From Paludibacteraceae bacterium (GTDB lineage: Bacteria; Bacteroidota; Bacteroidia; Bacteroidales; Paludibacteraceae): a DNA stretch of 64,000 bases. The translations under genes were made by a program, and so were the position numbers. Positions 10,472 to 17,424 of this stretch are shown here, in pieces. The first letter of the stretch is position 1, and each line of letters begins with the position of its first letter. A model generated the notes under the pieces. It was given only the letters and a program-made list of their open reading frames with translations, was not told the origin of the DNA and searched no databases. The DNA lies in NCBI GenBank assembly GCA_017448985.1, contig JAFSKL010000023.1, positions 62,001-126,000 of the forward strand. The letters run 5' to 3'.

Positions 10472-12738
10472 TTCTTCGCTCCGTACCCGTATCCGGCTCG
10501 CATTCCTTTCACGCCGTTCAGCACGCAAGCCACATTGTGCATCCGCTTCTGCTCAATCACCTGATTGATATAATCAATCATCTCGCTCGGCGTATATTTG
10601 TAGCGGCATACAAAAATCGTCATATCGGCTACTCGGTCGAGCAGGTATGTGTCGCTCACCAAAGCCACCGGCGCGGTATCCACAATGATATACTCGTACC
10701 GCTTGCGTAATTCTGCAAACAACTCGTCCAAACGCTCTTCCTGCAACAGCTCGGCCGGATTCGGAGGAATCGTACCGCACGGAATCAGATCCAGATTGCG
10801 GTGCTCTCCGCTCGGTACAATGATATCGTCCAATGTCACATCCGGTTCGGACAAGTAGTCCGTCAGATGACCTTTGCTGCTCAGGTTGAAATAGGTGGCC
10901 AACATCGGTTTGCGGATGTCGAGACCCACCAGCACCACTTTCTTGCCCAGGATAGCCAGCGACAACGCCGTGTTACTCGACACATATGATTTGCCGTCGC
11001 CGTTGATACACGATGTCACTAAGATCACCGGCGACTTCGTCTCTTTCGGCATCACAAAGCGCAAGTTCGTACGAATCAGACGGAACAGTTCCGCCGAAAC
11101 GGTCGATTCGCCTTCATGGATAGCGATATGCGCATTGCGCGAGTTCTGAACCAACTGCCCCAACAACGGCGCTTTCATGCGGCGCTCAAACTCTTTCGGG
11201 TCATCAATCTTGTCGTTCAGCAACACTTCCAAATAAACCGCGATTCCCGGAATAACGATGCCCAGGAAGATGCACAGCAACAGCAAAATCGGCAGTTTGG
11301 GACTCTGGCTGCGCACGTCGCGTTGCGGCATATCCAGTATTTTCGCCGGCATCGCCGTCGCCGCCAACATCAGCGCATTCTCCTCGCGTTTCTCGTATAG
11401 GTACAGGTACAAGCGCTCGCGTATCTCTTGTTGACGCAACACGCGGATATACTCGCGCTGCTGCTCAGGCGCATTCTCTATCTGACGGTTGTATTTGGAG
11501 TCTTGCGCCATCATGTTGCGCTGACGAATTTTCAGACTCTCGCGCACCGATGCGATGGTCTCCAATATGTTCCGGCGAATCTGCTCCATCTGCAGGTTCA
11601 TTTGCTCAACCACGGGGTTGTCCTCCTTCGCCGTGCGCAAAAGACGCATCCGTTGCAGTACCATCGCGTTGTACTCGGACATGCTGCCGGCTAAAGAACC
11701 GTCCGTGATGCCGATGTTCGAAGGAATCAGACTGTTGCGTTTCGTCTCATCGAGCAAAAACTCCTCGATATAATCCACCAGATTCAACTGGGTTTCCAAC
11801 GCCGCCAACTCGCGCTGCTCTACGCTGCTGGCGTGCAGGAACAACTGCGATTGCGTCGCCAAATCGGCTATCTTGTACTTCTCTTTGTAGTCCGCCACGG
11901 CATTCTCCGCCTCGCTCAGCTCCGCCGTGATAATACCCAAACGCTCCTCGATGAACGCCGCCGTGTTGGTAGCAATCATGTTCTTATCGACCACCGCGTT
12001 CAGGTTATATTGCTCTATCATCTGGCTGATCAGCGCTTTGTCCCGTTCCGGCAGCGGCGAGGACGTGGCTATATTGATGATGTTCGACTCCTTGCTTTCC
12101 AGCGACACATGTATATTCTTGCGGAAACCGGCTACCACCAATTCCTCCCGAGCATGACGAACACGATAGGTGCTATCCGGACTCAAAGGACGATGGGCGT
12201 GAACGACGATGGTACCCACTTCCGTCTCTATCGGCGTACCCAATTCCGGCACTTTGACCGTAGAGCGATGGAGCATCCCGCGTTTGGTGCGCACTTTGTA
12301 ACCCGAACTCGTCTTTTTCACATACACCGTGAACGGATCAGTCTGCCCGTCCTCCGTCAACGCAATATAATCGATCGTCAACGCAGGATGGCGGAACTCG
12401 CCTTCCCAACGCAAACCGTTTCGGACGGCCGGACTCTCCCATAGATTCAACGCATCGATACTCTGGTACAGCAAACCGCGCGAAGAGAGAACAACCACTT
12501 CGTCCTCCGCCGCGTTGTTTCCCGTCAAACCCAATAGAGAAAACGCCTCCATCTGGCTGCCCGCGCCCTCTTTCTGACGCAAAATGATACTCGCATCCGT
12601 CGTCCAGTTGGGCGCCTTGCGCAGATAATACGCCAGGCCCAACAACACAAAGACACCTACGCCGATTGCGAACCACCACCAGCGGTCGCTCACCACGCGC
12701 ACTATCTTGCGCACATCTATTTCGTTATTCTTTTCCAT
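10468..12738 (-). CDS. Wzc-like polysaccharide chain-length determinant / tyrosine autokinase
   Basis: 756-aa inner-membrane co-polymerase fused to a BY-kinase. A TM helix lies near residues 20-38, then a Wzz domain, a long coiled-coil periplasmic part with a GNVR-like region, a second TM helix (ILLLLCIFLGIVIPGIAVYL), and a cytoplasmic ATPase domain. The Walker A is INGDGKSYVSSN. The Walker A-prime reads VVLVGLDIRKP, with Gly where the classical motif has Asp. The Walker B is YIIVDTAPVALVSD. The C-terminus ends GYGYG, a very short tyrosine cluster. It follows the Wza-like gene by 35 nt. Role: control of export and length of capsule or exopolysaccharide. Confidence 0.93.
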   Translation of the reverse strand: MEKNNEIDVRKIVRVVSDRWWWFAIGVGVFVLLGLAYYLRKAPNWTTDASIILRQKEGAGSQMEAFSLLGLTGNNAAEDEVVVLSSRGLLYQSIDALNLWESPAVRNGLRWEGEFRHPALTIDYIALTEDGQTDPFTVYVKKTSSGYKVRTKRGMLHRSTVKVPELGTPIETEVGTIVVHAHRPLSPDSTYRVRHAREELVVAGFRKNIHVSLESKESNIINIATSSPLPERDKALISQMIEQYNLNAVVDKNMIATNTAAFIEERLGIITAELSEAENAVADYKEKYKIADLATQSQLFLHASSVEQRELAALETQLNLVDYIEEFLLDETKRNSLIPSNIGITDGSLAGSMSEYNAMVLQRMRLLRTAKEDNPVVEQMNLQMEQIRRNILETIASVRESLKIRQRNMMAQDSKYNRQIENAPEQQREYIRVLRQQEIRERLYLYLYEKREENALMLAATAMPAKILDMPQRDVRSQSPKLPILLLLCIFLGIVIPGIAVYLEVLLNDKIDDPKEFERRMKAPLLGQLVQNSRNAHIAIHEGESTVSAELFRLIRTNLRFVMPKETKSPVILVTSCINGDGKSYVSSNTALSLAILGKKVVLVGLDIRKPMLATYFNLSSKGHLTDYLSEPDVTLDDIIVPSGEHRNLDLIPCGTIPPNPAELLQEERLDELFAELRKRYEYIIVDTAPVALVSDTYLLDRVADMTIFVCRYKYTPSEMIDYINQVIEQKRMHNVACVLNGVKGMRAGYGYGAKK

Positions 12739-12740
12739 AT

Positions 12741-12772
12741 CCCTAATTCCCTAACTTGCTTATTCTCTAATT
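12741..12772. repeat. Degenerate 8-nt phased repeat between wza-like and wzc-like genes
   Basis: CCTAATT/CCTAACT-type units recur at roughly 8-nt steps (12742, 12750, 12766) across the short gap between two co-transcribed genes. The last units are degenerate. Confidence 0.45.
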
Positions 12773-12773
12773 C

Positions 12774-13562
12774 TTATTTAACCACGGTCACGACAACAGC
12801 CGCTGTACTGGCCAGCGTTCCGGCAATACTAACCCACAAACCGGCATTCGTACTGCTGACGGCTTTTACTTTGTTCGGCGAAACATACACCACGTCGTTT
12901 TGCTGCAAAAAATAGAACGGCGAGGTATAGAGATCCGCACTCCGCAAGTCCAAACGCGCAATCTGCAACTGCCCATCCACCTCACGCGTCACTAACACAT
13001 TGTCCCGCTTCGCATAAGGCGTCAAGTCTCCAGCTGACGCTAACGCCTCCAAAATCGTCAAACGGCCTCGAGGCATAGGCACCTGGCTCGGAATGGATAC
13101 CTCGCCCAACACCGTAACTTTTGCATAAACCAAGTTCACCTGAACAAGCGGATCCTGCACTTGCTGCTCCAATTTCTCGCGAATCAACTGCTCCACTTCC
13201 GAGCGTTTCAGACCCGCCACATGCAACTTGCCCAACACCGGCATCTCGATGTCGCCCGCATCATCCACCACATAGTACTGCAGCGTAGCTGTCGTCGGAA
13301 CCACATTCGTTCCGGGAGAAGCGGCCACCACCGTCGTCAGATTGTAGGGAATAACGGCCTCTTTGTCAAGCGCGTTAACCGTAATCGTCATCGCGTCGCC
13401 CACCATAAAAGTCGGTTCAGGTTGCGAGTGAAAATGACGATTGATTGAATCCAAGTTCGAAGGTTGGGCGTCTTGAAGATACATCATCTGCTTCTGAGTC
13501 GTGCAACTGATTGCAACGGCCAAAAGCGCAACACACAGGATAAACTGATGAATTTTTCGCAT
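12774..13562 (-). CDS. Wza-like polysaccharide export outer-membrane lipoprotein
   Basis: 262-aa polysaccharide biosynthesis/export protein. The lipoprotein signal is MRKIHQFILCVALLAVAISC, with the acylated Cys followed by TTQKQMMYLQD, typical of Bacteroidota Wza homologues. A Poly_export domain spans about residues 50-130 and SLBB-like beta-grasp repeats follow (KVTVLGEVSIPSQVPMP, then LTILEALASAGDLTPYAKRDNV). The C-terminus is a hydrophobic helix. First gene of a three-gene run with the Wzc-like kinase and topB, 14-20 nt downstream of the predicted transcription start. It forms the outer-membrane pore for polysaccharide export. Confidence 0.92.
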   Translation of the reverse strand: MRKIHQFILCVALLAVAISCTTQKQMMYLQDAQPSNLDSINRHFHSQPEPTFMVGDAMTITVNALDKEAVIPYNLTTVVAASPGTNVVPTTATLQYYVVDDAGDIEMPVLGKLHVAGLKRSEVEQLIREKLEQQVQDPLVQVNLVYAKVTVLGEVSIPSQVPMPRGRLTILEALASAGDLTPYAKRDNVLVTREVDGQLQIARLDLRSADLYTSPFYFLQQNDVVYVSPNKVKAVSSTNAGLWVSIAGTLASTAAVVVTVVK

Positions 13563-13582
13563 AGTTATTCAAATTAAGCGTG

Positions 13583-13614
13583 CAAATTTACTGCTTTTTT
13601 TCGACATACGCAAA
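13583..13614 (-). promoter_or_regulatory. Promoter of the polysaccharide export operon
   Basis: Read on the minus strand, -33 TTTG (13611-13614), a 20-nt spacer containing a TATGTCGAAAAAAAG core, and -7 TAAATTTG (13583-13590). The start codon follows within 25 nt. Divergent from the regulator promoter at 13630. Confidence 0.75.
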
Positions 13615-13629
13615 TTTTTTTCAATTTTA

Positions 13630-13661
13630 TTTGCATATATCAAAAAAAAGGTGTAATTTTG
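13630..13661 (+). promoter_or_regulatory. Promoter of the sigma-54 regulator-lptE genes
   Basis: -33 TTTG (13630-13633), a 20-nt spacer containing ATATCAAAAAAAAG, and -7 TAATTTTG (13654-13661). Transcription should begin near 13668, just ahead of the ATG at 13684. This excludes the longer ORF start at 13663. Confidence 0.8.
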
Positions 13662-13683
13662 CATGACATTTTGGCAGAGTTAT

Positions 13684-14877
13684 ATGACACAACAGGAATT
13701 ATTGGCCATCAAGCAGCGTTTTGGTATCATGGGCAACAGCTCGCTGCTCAATCGAAATATTGAAGTCGCCGTGCAAGTTGCGCGGACGGATCTCTCTGTC
13801 CTCATCACCGGCGAATCGGGCGTGGGAAAAGAGCATTTCCCGAAAATCATCCATGCTTTCTCGGCACGCAAACACGGCCCCTATTTCGCCGTCAACTGCG
13901 GTGCCATCCCTGAAGGAACCATCGACAGCGAACTCTTCGGTCATGAGAAAGGCGCTTTCACGGACGCCAAATCCGAGCACAAAGGCTATTTCGAGATTGC
14001 GGACGGAGGCACCCTCTTCCTTGACGAAGTGGGTGAACTGCCGCTCCAGACACAAGTGCGCCTGCTCCGTGTTCTCGAAACGGGCGAGTACCTGCGTATG
14101 GGCTCGGCGCAAGTGCGCAAGACCAATGTCCGCGTGGTGGCTGCCACCAACCTCAACATGCGCCAGGCCATCGACGACGGGCGTTTCCGCGAGGACCTGT
14201 ACTACCGTCTCAACACCGTAGAAATACATGTACCCGCGTTGCGCGAGCGTAGGGAGGACATACCTATTCTCTTCCGGAAGTTCTCCGTCGATTTCTGCAA
14301 CCGATACCAGATGCCGCCGCTCTCGCTCAGCGAAGACGCCACACGCCTGCTTCAGGAATCGTACTGGCGCGGCAACATCCGCCAGCTCAAGAACCTCGCC
14401 GAGCAAATCGCCGTCATCGAGATGGATCATCAGATCAGCGCCGACACCCTGCGTCGCTACTTGCCGCCTGAGGAGAACCGGCAGGAAATAGTCTTCCGCA
14501 ATCCGCGCGAGACCACCGGCAAGGACTACTCGCACGAGATAGGCATCCTCTACAACATGGTCATGCAGAATAAAAAGGACCTCGAGGAAATCAAAGAACT
14601 CCTCGCGGAACAACAAAAAACGCCCATTCGAAATCTCGAGATCTCGACATCTCGAAATCTCGATGAAACGCCTTCTCGCAATCTCGACATCGCCAAGTCT
14701 CGCGACATGGAGGAGATCCTTCCCATCGAAGAGGCCTCGCTACGCGTCGATGACAGCGAGAAAGAACTCATCCGCAAGGCCCTCGAAGCCAGTGGTGGCA
14801 ACCGCAAAGAAGCTGCTGCCCGTCTCGGACGCTCCGAACGAACCCTCTACCGCAAAATCAAAGAATATGGGCTCTAA
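13684..14877 (+). CDS. Sigma-54-type AAA+ transcriptional activator
   Basis: 397-aa enhancer-binding-protein homologue without an N-terminal receiver domain. AAA+ motifs are Walker A GESGVGKE (about 43-50), Walker B GGTLFLDE (108-115) and the R-finger region FREDLYYRLN. The sigma-54 contact loop reads GAFTDA (90-95) instead of the canonical GAFTGA. A Fis-type helix-turn-helix is at the C-terminus (GNRKEAAARLGRSERTLYRKIKEYGL). Between them, residues 318-340 are a low-complexity linker (SRNLD repeated) encoded by an 8-nt phased repeat. The gene order regulator-lptE-secG is common in Bacteroidota. The start at 13684 fits the promoter. Confidence 0.9.
   Translation: MTQQELLAIKQRFGIMGNSSLLNRNIEVAVQVARTDLSVLITGESGVGKEHFPKIIHAFSARKHGPYFAVNCGAIPEGTIDSELFGHEKGAFTDAKSEHKGYFEIADGGTLFLDEVGELPLQTQVRLLRVLETGEYLRMGSAQVRKTNVRVVAATNLNMRQAIDDGRFREDLYYRLNTVEIHVPALRERREDIPILFRKFSVDFCNRYQMPPLSLSEDATRLLQESYWRGNIRQLKNLAEQIAVIEMDHQISADTLRRYLPPEENRQEIVFRNPRETTGKDYSHEIGILYNMVMQNKKDLEEIKELLAEQQKTPIRNLEISTSRNLDETPSRNLDIAKSRDMEEILPIEEASLRVDDSEKELIRKALEASGGNRKEAAARLGRSERTLYRKIKEYGL
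14634..14702. repeat. 8-nt phased TCTCG array inside the sigma-54 regulator gene
   Basis: TCTCG begins at 14634, 14642, 14650, 14658, 14674, 14682 and 14698, all spaced by multiples of exactly 8 nt. Since 8 is not a multiple of 3, the array reads through all frames and gives an 8-residue peptide period around SRNLD. It sits in the linker between the AAA+ and HTH domains. Confidence 0.85.
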
Positions 14878-14900
14878 ATTTGCAATTTGAAATTTGAAAT
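14878..14900. repeat. 7-nt phased AAATTTG array between regulator and lptE
   Basis: The G of CAATTTG/AAATTTG units recurs at 14882, 14889 and 14896, then the array decays. It starts at the stop codon of the regulator gene. Confidence 0.5.
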
Positions 14901-15021
14901 CTAAAATCCCAAATTGTTTTTTATGTTTATTTCCTGTAAAAATAATAAGCTCTGCAAGAGCCATGATTCGAATCGAATGACTATCGGAAATTCATTTACG
15001 GATAGTTGTTCGAGGCGAAGC

Positions 15022-15546
15022 ATGCTAAATCTGTCAAGATTTATTATTTTTACAGGGGTTTTTTTGTGTTTTTTTCTTTTGAATTCTTCCTGCTCAATTA
15101 GCTATAAATTCAACGGCGCGAACATCAACTACCAGACCACCCACTCTATCTCTGTCTCCGATTTTCCGAACAATGCCCCGATGGTCAATCCCTCACTCAG
15201 CAACACACTCTCCGAGGGCATTCGCGATATCTTCCAGCGCCAGACACGCTTGCAGGTTCTGCCTAAAAACGGCGACCTTGAACTCGAAGGCGAAATCATC
15301 GGATATGATGTCTCCCAAGGTGCCATCTCGTCCGACAACTACGCTTCGGAAGGCAAACTGACGATTCGTGTTTCGGTACATTTCACCAACAATATCTATC
15401 CCGAGGAATCGTTCGACAAGACTTATACGGTGTACCAGACCTATGATGCCAGCCGTCTTTTGACGGATGTTCAAGACGAACTCTGCCTCATCATGGTTCA
15501 GGAAATTGCGGAAAATATCTACAACGACACCGTCGCCCGATGGTAG
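15022..15546 (+). CDS. lptE: LptE-family lipoprotein (LPS assembly)
   Basis: 174-aa LptE homologue, the outer-membrane lipoprotein plug that works with LptD to insert LPS. The start at 15022 (MLNLSRFIIFTGVFLC) gives a normal signal peptide with lipobox NSSC; the longer ORF adds 36 residues with no family support. The mature protein contains the expected N-terminal GANINYQTTHSISVSDF and NPSLSNTLSEGIRDIFQRQTR, and a FEGEI-like LELEGEIIGYDV strand. It lies downstream of the sigma-54-type regulator and upstream of secG, a conserved Bacteroidota arrangement. Confidence 0.85.
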   Translation: MLNLSRFIIFTGVFLCFFLLNSSCSISYKFNGANINYQTTHSISVSDFPNNAPMVNPSLSNTLSEGIRDIFQRQTRLQVLPKNGDLELEGEIIGYDVSQGAISSDNYASEGKLTIRVSVHFTNNIYPEESFDKTYTVYQTYDASRLLTDVQDELCLIMVQEIAENIYNDTVARW

Positions 15547-15593
15547 TTTTTTAGGGCTATTCACGAGGCAATATTCATTATTCATTAAAAAAA

Positions 15594-15625
15594 TTTGCAC
15601 ATATCAAAAAAAAGTTGTACCTTTG
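15594..15625 (+). promoter_or_regulatory. secG promoter
   Basis: -33 TTTG (15594-15597), a 20-nt spacer containing ATATCAAAAAAAAG, and -7 TACCTTTG (15618-15625). The predicted transcript starts near 15632, leaving an unusually long leader of about 113 nt before secG. Confidence 0.8.
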
Positions 15626-15651
15626 CACCCGATTTTGAAAAAATCTATCAG

Positions 15652-15717
15652 GCGAAGCCGGTCTAACAGCGAAGCGGTCTATCAGCGAAGCGGTCTAACA
15701 GGCGAAGCCGATCATTA
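15652..15717 (+). repeat. Four 16-17-nt direct repeats in the secG leader
   Basis: GCGAAGC-G-GTCTA-like units begin at 15652, 15669, 15685 and 15702. They lie entirely within the untranslated leader between the promoter and the secG start. The second and third units share CAGCGAAGCG with the leader element found ahead of the tRNA operons. Confidence 0.8.
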
Positions 15718-15744
15718 GAAAATTTGATAAAATTTTATAATATT

Positions 15745-16074
15745 ATGTACATTTTTCTTACTATTTTAATTGTTATCGCCGCCATTTTGCTGACGCTGCT
15801 TGTGTTGGTACAGAATAGCAAAGGCGGAGGTTTGGCTGCGGGTTTTGCCAGTGGAAACCAAGTGATGGGTGCCCCGAAAACCGCAGACTTCTTGGAGAAA
15901 GCCACTTGGACGCTTGTGGCACTCATTGTTGTATTCAGCATTGCTGCTGTAGGTTTCAACGCTGGCCGTCAGGCCGTTGCAGAGGAGCAATCCGCTATCG
16001 TTGTTGACGAGCCCGCTCCCGCACTCGACGCCGCTCCTGTCGATGTTCCTGCCGAGCCCGCTGAAGGCGAATAA
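15745..16074 (+). CDS. secG: Preprotein translocase subunit SecG
   Basis: 109-aa SecG, the non-essential SecYEG subunit that stimulates translocation. There are two TM helices (about residues 2-22 and 50-70) joined by the conserved NSKGGGLAAGFASGNQVMGAPKTADFLEKAT-type loop. The C-terminal tail is Ala/Pro/Glu-rich, as in many Bacteroidota SecG proteins. The start at 15745 (MYIFLTILIV) places the first helix at the N-terminus; the earlier in-frame Met adds seven residues and is less likely. Confidence 0.92.
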   Translation: MYIFLTILIVIAAILLTLLVLVQNSKGGGLAAGFASGNQVMGAPKTADFLEKATWTLVALIVVFSIAAVGFNAGRQAVAEEQSAIVVDEPAPALDAAPVDVPAEPAEGE

Positions 16075-16147
16075 TCCGCGTGAATAATCCCGCAGCATCA
16101 TCCGATTCTTTCGGCCAAACCCGGATCCTTCGGATAACAAAAAGAAA

Positions 16148-16178
16148 CAGGCACTTCACTCAGTGTCTGTTTTTTTTT
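16148..16178 (+). terminator. Rho-independent terminator after secG
   Basis: An 8-bp stem CAGGCACT/AGTGTCTG (one G-T pair) with a 6-nt loop is followed directly by eight to nine T. Confidence 0.85.
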
Positions 16179-16538
16179 GCAGGTTTTTGGCGGCTATTTG
16201 GCTGTCATTCTCGTTACCATCTCTTTACCATCTCGTGACCATTACGGACGTCACTGTCCCGTTTTTACCCGGTCTTTATCTGACATTTGCTCTTTTTCGG
16301 ACCATTTTGGGTTATTTGGGGCTTAGTCCTCCGATTGTTCTCAAAGTAAGGTTCTCGGGACATGATCCCGTGATGATCCCGTTCTAAACTTCACATTCAT
16401 CGCTTCTAAGGCGCAAACATCAACAACCCCGCACATTCATGCGAGGTTGTTGATTTCATTTCCCCTTTGCGAATCCAATAAGGATCGAAAACTAATTAAA
16501 CAAGGGTTTAATAGGGGTTATCAGCTGTTCAGAATTTG
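16179..16538. other. Gene-free stretch downstream of secG
   Basis: No convincing coding sequence. It contains an 11-nt phased TTACCATCTCT array (three to four units from about 16205 to 16250), a GATCCCG repeat at 16364 and 16375 also 11 nt apart, and the hairpin at 16418-16455. The plus-strand 74-codon ORF here has no family features. Confidence 0.6.
16418..16455 (-). terminator. Strong hairpin, probable terminator of the 17.4-22.7 kb unit
   Basis: ATCAACAACC pairs with GGTTGTTGAT around an inner CGCA/TGCG stem with a CATTCA loop. It lies downstream of the small ORF at 16539-16670 on the minus strand. The T tract is poor, so the assignment as terminator is tentative. Confidence 0.5.
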
Positions 16539-16670
16539 TTAATCGCCACCAACACCTGTTCCGGGATTCGGATTAAATGGTACAGTCGGTGATGTAGGAC
16601 TTCCACAAATAATAGTGCACGGCATTAACTGCATCGCGATTACGCGCGGTATTTGATATGTCTTTTTCAT
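16539..16670 (-). CDS. Small 43-aa ORF of the MKK-x-Y-x-x-P type
   Basis: A 43-codon ORF (MKKTYQIPRVIAMQLMPCTI..., ending GTGVGGD). Similar short proteins starting MKK-x-Y-x-x-P are, from general knowledge, frequent and unannotated in Bacteroidales, with no known function. A second example lies at 25510-25656 in the same relative position, downstream of the other giant secreted protein. There is no signal peptide and the C-terminal half is Pro/Gly-rich. It could be a peptide precursor or a regulatory leader peptide; nothing in the sequence decides this. Confidence 0.55.
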   Translation of the reverse strand: MKKTYQIPRVIAMQLMPCTIICGSPTSPTVPFNPNPGTGVGGD

Positions 16671-16699
16671 AATTCTAAATGTTTTGCTTTGTTAAAATT

Positions 16700-16739
16700 C
16701 TAGTTTACTAGTTGACTAGTCGACTATCTGACTATCGTC
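16700..16739. repeat. 8-nt phased CTAGT array
   Basis: CTAGT/CTATC units begin at 16700, 16708, 16716, 16724 and 16732, exactly 8 nt apart. The array sits at the 3-prime end of the four-helix-bundle gene; a related array lies at its 5-prime side. Confidence 0.85.
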
Positions 16740-16741
16740 TA

Positions 16742-17302
16742 TCAAAATCCTCTCTGATTCTTTCTGGCTGCGAACATCCGCTCTTTTACACCACCTTCTT
16801 CCAAGAATTCTGCCTCTATCTTCTGCAACAATGTCATCAGCCCTTTATCTGCCTGATGAATCAGCGTCAATGCTGTATTGCAGAATGTCTCTTTATCCCA
16901 CTTCTCGTAGTATGGCGAGTAATCCTCGACTTCATTATGTTCTGCGCAGAAGTGCAACATCTTGCCAAATCGTTCATGTTCGCGCGACCATAATTTCAGG
17001 CGGTTGGATCGCAACTGGTCTTCATAATCCTCGCGCAACTCTTGCAAACTTCCGCGAGCCACATTAACCAAATGCAATCCTGTATCAGTAGATGTCATCT
17101 TGTCCTCTAAACCCTCAACGATATTCTGTTTTCCGGAACGAGCAGCTTGTTGCATCTGACCATACGTCCTGTCCGAAGGCTGGAGGTATTTGTCTATGTA
17201 GAAGATGGTCATGTCATATAAGATGACACTCTTTTTATAGCAAACCAAGTTGCGATATCCACCCGGATGTATCAGAAAACCGCCTGGATTTAAAGTCGTC
17301 AT
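16742..17302 (-). CDS. Four-helix-bundle suffix-domain protein
   Basis: 186-aa soluble, mostly helical protein. The segment with LCYKKSVILYDMT, IDKYLQPSDRTYGQMQQAARSGKQNIVEG and the following helices matches the four-helix-bundle family related to 23S rRNA intervening-sequence proteins and to Avd of diversity-generating retroelements, in the suffix-domain subgroup. Function of this subgroup is unknown. No reverse transcriptase or variable-repeat pair is nearby, so a retroelement role is not supported. It lies between a giant secreted protein and a small MKK ORF, flanked on both sides by 8-nt CTAGT arrays. Confidence 0.72.
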   Translation of the reverse strand: MTTLNPGGFLIHPGGYRNLVCYKKSVILYDMTIFYIDKYLQPSDRTYGQMQQAARSGKQNIVEGLEDKMTSTDTGLHLVNVARGSLQELREDYEDQLRSNRLKLWSREHERFGKMLHFCAEHNEVEDYSPYYEKWDKETFCNTALTLIHQADKGLMTLLQKIEAEFLEEGGVKERMFAARKNQRGF

Positions 17303-17333
17303 ATCAGTTCTGATTTTCGATAGCTCTCGTCTT

Positions 17334-17424
17334 CTAGTTTTCTAGTTAACTAGTCTACCGGTTGACTATCACTCGATTTCTCGTTCTAGTTTTCCAGTAG
17401 ACTAGTCGACTAGTTGACTATCTT
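17334..17424. repeat. Two blocks of 8-nt phased CTAGT repeats
   Basis: Block one has units at 17334, 17342, 17350, 17358 and 17366. Block two has units at 17386, 17394, 17402, 17410 and 17418. Cores vary among CTAGT, CCAGT and CTATC, but the 8-nt phase is kept. They fill the gap between the four-helix gene and the giant protein gene, touching the stop codon of the latter. Confidence 0.85.

Noticed and set aside
16163..16387. 74-codon plus-strand ORF after secG
   Set aside because: It starts within the secG terminator stem, spans 11-nt repeats and shows no family features.
16742..17302. Diversity-generating retroelement, because the four-helix protein is Avd-related
   Set aside because: No reverse transcriptase and no template/variable repeat pair with adenine-directed differences in the window.
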